A stretch of DNA of 60,000 nucleotides from Adiantum capillus-veneris (taxonomy: Eukaryota; Streptophyta; Polypodiopsida; Polypodiales; Pteridaceae). Each line of letters begins with the position of its first letter. Positions within the stretch are counted from its first letter, which is position 1. The DNA lies in contig CM043959.1 of the NCBI GenBank assembly GCA_014529385.2, forward strand, positions 15,636,809-15,696,808. The letters are read 5' to 3'. Below the pieces are notes generated by a model. It had not been told where the DNA came from and searched no databases. It was given only the letters and a program-made list of their open reading frames with translations. Position numbers and translations under genes: made by a program. Shown here one piece after another: positions 55,966 to 60,000 of this stretch.

Positions 55966-57254
55966 GATGGATACTAAAAATCTTGTTGTGCATTGCTCTA
56001 AAAATCCTATTAGGTTGATACTCGTTCTCAATTTGGTTTACTGCATTTAGTCACTAGCACAATAAAGAATGGAAGATGTAGTTTCCTCTAGAATATTTAA
56101 GTCATTTTAAATGTTTCTCTGGACTATTTTACTAGTTTCTGAATCCTATAAATAGTGAAGGAATTGATGCTACTTTCATGCTATTATACTCTAGTCTTCT
56201 ATTAACACCAAATATTTTGATGCTAACAATACTGCCTTGATTACTCTATTGATACTCTGGGAATGCTAAGCTTTTGATTTCCTAAGGGATTCCAATCATC
56301 AGATTTAACTTGATTTGTTGGACTTTGCCTAGGAGTTTAATCCTTTGATTGGATCCTAGTTGGAACAAATGATGGTTTGATATTTTGTTTGTAGAAATTG
56401 GGAGTAATGTTATGCTTGGATCCTGAATTGAACATTTTATAGACTAATATTATTGATCTCTTTTCTAGAAATAGGGACTATAACTCGTATGGGAGGCAAC
56501 TCTAAAACCCAATGTGAGGATTGATGATTGCTTACTTAAGCACTCTCACTCCTTTTTGACTTTGTCTTACTACTAAGATTTCTAGGCTTGAGTGATTGAT
56601 AACCTTTTGGCTCCTTTCTCACATCTAGTACCCTCCTTTTTTTACCATTACATACCAAGAATCTATGTTGGACATGAGCGTTGATATGGTAGTGCATTTT
56701 TGGGCTTGCCATCCTCCACTTGCCTTGGTTGCTTCCTTATATAGCACCTCATAGTAGAGACTAGGGTTTGACTCTTACCCTCTGTAACTTTGAATTTTCC
56801 ATACAATGTCACCTCTTAGATTGGCTTGGTTTGTCTCACTCTAGAAATGCTAAGCATTTGATAAGGTAGCTCTTACGTGTGACTGGTTCTACCTAATTTA
56901 TAGGTACAATTTCTTTACCAAGTCTTGGATACATATAACTTTGTTGAAACTACACTAATGTAGGATTTTGGTTTGTGTCTTTGTTTGAAAAAAGAAAGAT
57001 TTTGTTAAAATTTTAGTCACTCATGGATTACTTAGATAGTCTTAAATAACATGTACTACATGTGTAGATTGAACTCCCGGCCCTCCAAGTACAAGGCTGA
57101 GTCGTCGACAAACTCAGCATCAAGTAGCTCATCTCCCCTAATAGGAGCTCGAGACCATGCAAGCCAACCTGCTAAGAAGTCAAAAATATGCTCATTGCCT
57201 CCACATAGAATAGAAAGAGGAAGGGACTATATCCGAGCAAATGTGTGAGCATGA
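55966..57254. other. Stretch without recognised gene
   Basis: AT-rich sequence in which I find no protein motif, promoter or clear repeat. It may be old intergenic or eroded transposon DNA. Confidence 0.6.
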
Positions 57255-58200
57255 AACGTTCCCCTCTTCCCCCTACTAAGAGCACCTGACTATGCGTACA
57301 CCTGCAGAGAGCTGACCACTTCTGATCAAAGCATCTAAGAAACCCATCCTGTGTAGAGTGCCCTTGAGGAAGTCCCAGTCAACTTTGTCGTAGGCATTCT
57401 AAAAATCAAGAAGGAGTATCACCACATCCTCTCCTTGAAGATGCGTGAGGGCAAACGCCTCCCAAAAACTGAAGATGTTGTCAAGGATACTACACTCCTT
57501 GACAAAACCTATATGGGTCCCATGTATAATGCTCTCTAGTAGTGGCTGAATCCTCAAGCTAAGAGCCTTTGCTAGAATTTTGTAGGTTGAGTTGAGGATG
57601 GTCATGGGTCGCCACTGTCGAATCTCATCCAAGGAGCTTCTCGCCTTGGGAATAACGTAAATCATGGCCTCACTCATGCTGTCAGGCATCTCGCCATTGT
57701 GCAAAATGTACTAGAATGCACTACTAAGATCTTAACCAAGCAAGTCCCAGTACTCCAAGAAAAATTTGGGGTTCAAATTATCCTCTCCTAGACTAAGAAC
57801 CTCATGGAGCTCTCTAGCTAGAGTGGAAGCTCAAGTCTCTGTCACATCTCCTCAGTAACAATGCAAGGCATCAATGCCCAAACCTGCTCTCTGCATGCGT
57901 CCCGATGCTCTCATTGAGGCTCAACTCACAACAGATCACGATAGAAGTTAGTAGCAGTTGCATGCATATCCTCAGGCTCTAAAGCAATTGACCTATTGGG
58001 TCTCCTCAATGGACTGACACTGGTGTGTGCATGGTGAGGCCCCACCGTCTCAAAAAACTCCCCATTAACTTTGTCATCCACATGGCTCCTGAGATGCCTA
58101 CGGATGGTGTGAGGGCCATGCCAGGGACCCCGTCGCCTGTACCATCTCCAAATGGATACACCACGACCAACTCAAGGGGGTGATAACATTCACTTTTTCT
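57255..58200 (-). pseudogene. LINE 2, L1-type reverse transcriptase fragment
   Basis: Reading leftward from ~58200 through shifted frames: KVNGEFFETVG, a region with MHATATNFYRDLL near 57960, then an open frame at 57704-57399. That frame reads SMSEAMIYVIPKARSSLDEIRQWRPMTILNSTYKILAKAL, with GFVKECSILDNIFSFWEA and the start of palm motif A, VVILLLDF. A stop follows where Lys is expected, then AYDKVDWDFLKGTLHRMGF. This is the fingers-palm start of a plant L1-type RT (split here by comment). The YxDD block and endonuclease are not present. The family differs from LINE 1. Confidence 0.8.
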
Positions 58201-58821
58201 CATATGGAGCCCTTAACCCCAAAACATCTTTCCCTATCAGTTCAATGCTCCAATCGAAGTCATCAGACTAGGTATGAACTCAACCTTCCAGGGTCAACTG
58301 GTGGGAGTTCTCTAATTCACCCTTGGTTCAAGGTTATTGATGCTTTTTTCTTGTTTATGACCGAGCACTTTGGTCACTGCATTCCCCTAAGATGAGTGTA
58401 TTTACTAACTACACAAATCCCTTGTTCCCAAGTTTAATTCACTACAAGAGATCACTTAAATTTCGAGGTCAGATTATCGACATCAATGGCGGGCGTCGGT
58501 ATATGTGTACGTAAATGTGGAGGGAGATCAAATTTCTTCAAAATATTTAATTTGCAAATTTTTGAAGCCTATATCGATGCGACTATCGAAGCCTGTTTGG
58601 CATCTATATTGATGCATATACGCCTGTGTTGACGGATTCTGCAAAAACAAAACCCGCGGGTTTCTCCTGCGCATTTCGCTCTTTTCTCTCTTGCCCTCCT
58701 CCTCCTCACTTGCTACAAATCTGCTGCCACACGGCTTGCCGTACTTGAGATTTCCAATCCTACGCTGCTCCCCATCAACAATGTAAGACTCTTTTCAATA
58801 TTTGTAGTAGATTTGTTCACT
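58201..58821. other. Stretch without recognised gene
   Basis: No motif recognised. A CT-rich run (58672-58715) precedes the GT tracts. Confidence 0.5.
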
Positions 58822-58824
58822 TTT

Positions 58825-58857
<33 letters not shown>

Positions 58858-58945
58858 TAACATAGTGTGTGTGTGTGTGTGGGTGTGTGTGTAACATAGT
58901 GTGTGTGTGTGTGTGTGTGTGTGTGTCTACAAGTTTGACGATATT

Positions 58946-58976
<31 letters not shown>

Positions 58977-59015
58977 AACATAGTGTGTGTGTGTGTGTCT
59001 ACAGGTTTGACGATA
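58822..59015. repeat. Interrupted (GT)n array
   Basis: Four GT tracts are separated by TAACATAG, and by CTACARGTTTGACGATATTT, which occurs twice. Long Thr/His or Val/Cys frames over it are artefacts. Confidence 0.9.
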
Positions 59016-59480
59016 TTTCTTCAAGTATTTCTTGCTCAAATAGGCTACATGTGAGTGCTCTATCATTCGCTTTTGTTGCATACTCACATACACACATACA
59101 TTCACATAAACATGCATGCAAGTAAAAAAACTGCACACTAAACAATATAAACACACATTTTTCAATTCAAACACAAAAAAAGATTATAACTTTTGTTGTT
59201 TTATAAATAATGTTAATTAAAAATCATCATTAACAAAGAAATGTAACGTTATTTGATCATTAAAAGAGAGATTTATTTTGATTTATTCTATTTTATAATT
59301 AGTTCTGTTATTGTGTAAATAAATTTAGAAATTCAAGATTTATATTGTTATTTTTTTGATTGTGACTTGTCATAGGTGTTGTAAATGTAAATTAGAAACT
59401 TCATAGTGTAAGGTTCTAAGTACCTTTAGTTTGATTAAGTTTATTCATTAATTTGCAAATCGTTAATCGAAATTGTTATG
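59016..59480. other. AT-rich stretch without recognised gene
   Basis: Nothing identifiable. Confidence 0.5.
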
Positions 59481-60000
59481 TCGATCACTTAGGACAAAGC
59501 AATGTTATGTCAATCGGATGTACTTTTTCACTTTTGGCTATTTTCCCAATTAGGGTTAGCCCCTTATGACTAACCATTTAGGTAATAAGTCATTTCATTG
59601 CTTAGGACCGGTGCGTATTTAATTTAGACCGGTGAAGGCTAGCTGCTTAATTAGAGCTACATGCTTAGGTATTGAATCATTTAACCGAGCCCATTTTAGT
59701 CCTACATGCGGCTTGGCTAGCTTCATTATTTAGCCACTTAGCCGCTTAGGGCTAGTCGTGTAGGTCTAATTGATATTCAAACGGTTTATTAGGGCTTGCG
59801 CTTAGGTATTTAGTCGCTTATCCGGTCAGGTTGGACTACTCCGTATTTAGGTCGTTGAATGCTACACGCTTAGGGCTAGTCGCTTAGGTATTTAGTTGCT
59901 TAGTCGCGTCGCTTTAGTCCTACCTGCTTATGACTAGTCGCATAGAGCTAATCAGTATTCACACCGCTTAATTAGGGTTGGTCGCTTAGGGTCAATCGCT
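59481..60000. repeat. Degenerate CTTAGG/CTAGTCG repeat, continues past the window
   Basis: Words such as GCTTAGGGCTAGTCGCTTAGGTATTTAG recur with variation about every 40-60 bases (59600-60000). The array is not finished at the right edge. It is not the plant telomere repeat, although TTAGGG appears inside some units. Confidence 0.65.

Noticed and set aside
59481-60000. Interstitial telomere repeat
   Set aside because: TTAGGG appears in some units, but plant TTTAGGG is not in tandem and the period is far longer.

Overview
The window looks like repeat-rich nuclear DNA from a land plant with a large genome. I see no intact host gene and no rRNA or tRNA gene. Almost everything recognisable is a decayed transposable element: Ty3-type and Copia-type LTR retrotransposons with plant-style primer binding sites (tRNA-iMet, tRNA-Glu-like, tRNA-Asp-like), two hAT transposases, two LINEs and two kinds of tRNA-derived SINE-like heads. 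Long (GA)n, (CA)n, poly-C and poly-G tracts and several minisatellites fill the rest. I cannot name the species.

Layout. 1-2906: minus-strand Ty3 element A1 (gag, tRNA-Glu-like PBS, long LTR), running off the left edge. 2907-3880: 3' end of minus-strand Ty3 element B (LTR, polypurine tract, integrase end). 4090-8271: plus-strand element C (LTR, iMet PBS, gag, protease, acidic tail, no reverse transcriptase). 8272-13602: element A2, a relative of A1 with most of its interior lost; a 3.4 kb hAT transposon sits in its LTR with a perfect 8-bp target duplication. 13670-18060: LTR D, a Ty3 RT-RNase H relic, an LTR fragment and a protease relic. 18250-21100: SINE-headed composite repeats with long GA/CA tracts. 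21150-24385: LINE 1. 24625-32282: a ~3.3-3.4 kb segment present twice in direct orientation. 32430-36095: plus-strand element F (gag with an Arg/Ser-rich domain, protease). 36100-48170: minus-strand element E (gag with four zinc knuckles, protease, acidic tail), split by a nearly intact Copia element (36696-42247) that has 192-bp LTRs and a perfect GTAAC target duplication. 48300-49230: a second hAT relic. 49486-51970: unrecognised minus-strand reading frames. 52115-55440: three consecutive minisatellites, one made of ~49-bp palindromes. 57255-58200: LINE 2. 58820-60000: GT tracts and a degenerate CTTAGG repeat.

The genes do not form a pathway; the sequence records nested insertion and decay. 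Relative ages can be read: Copia is younger than E, and the hAT is younger than A2. Most internal stop codons can be explained by single C-to-T or G-to-A changes from Gln, Arg or Trp codons, as expected of methylated repeats. The least explained signals are the palindromic minisatellite at 53985-55060, the three gag-protease units (C, E, F) with no reverse transcriptase in view, and the large direct duplication. All boundaries and identities were judged by eye; family names rest on recognised motifs, not on a search.
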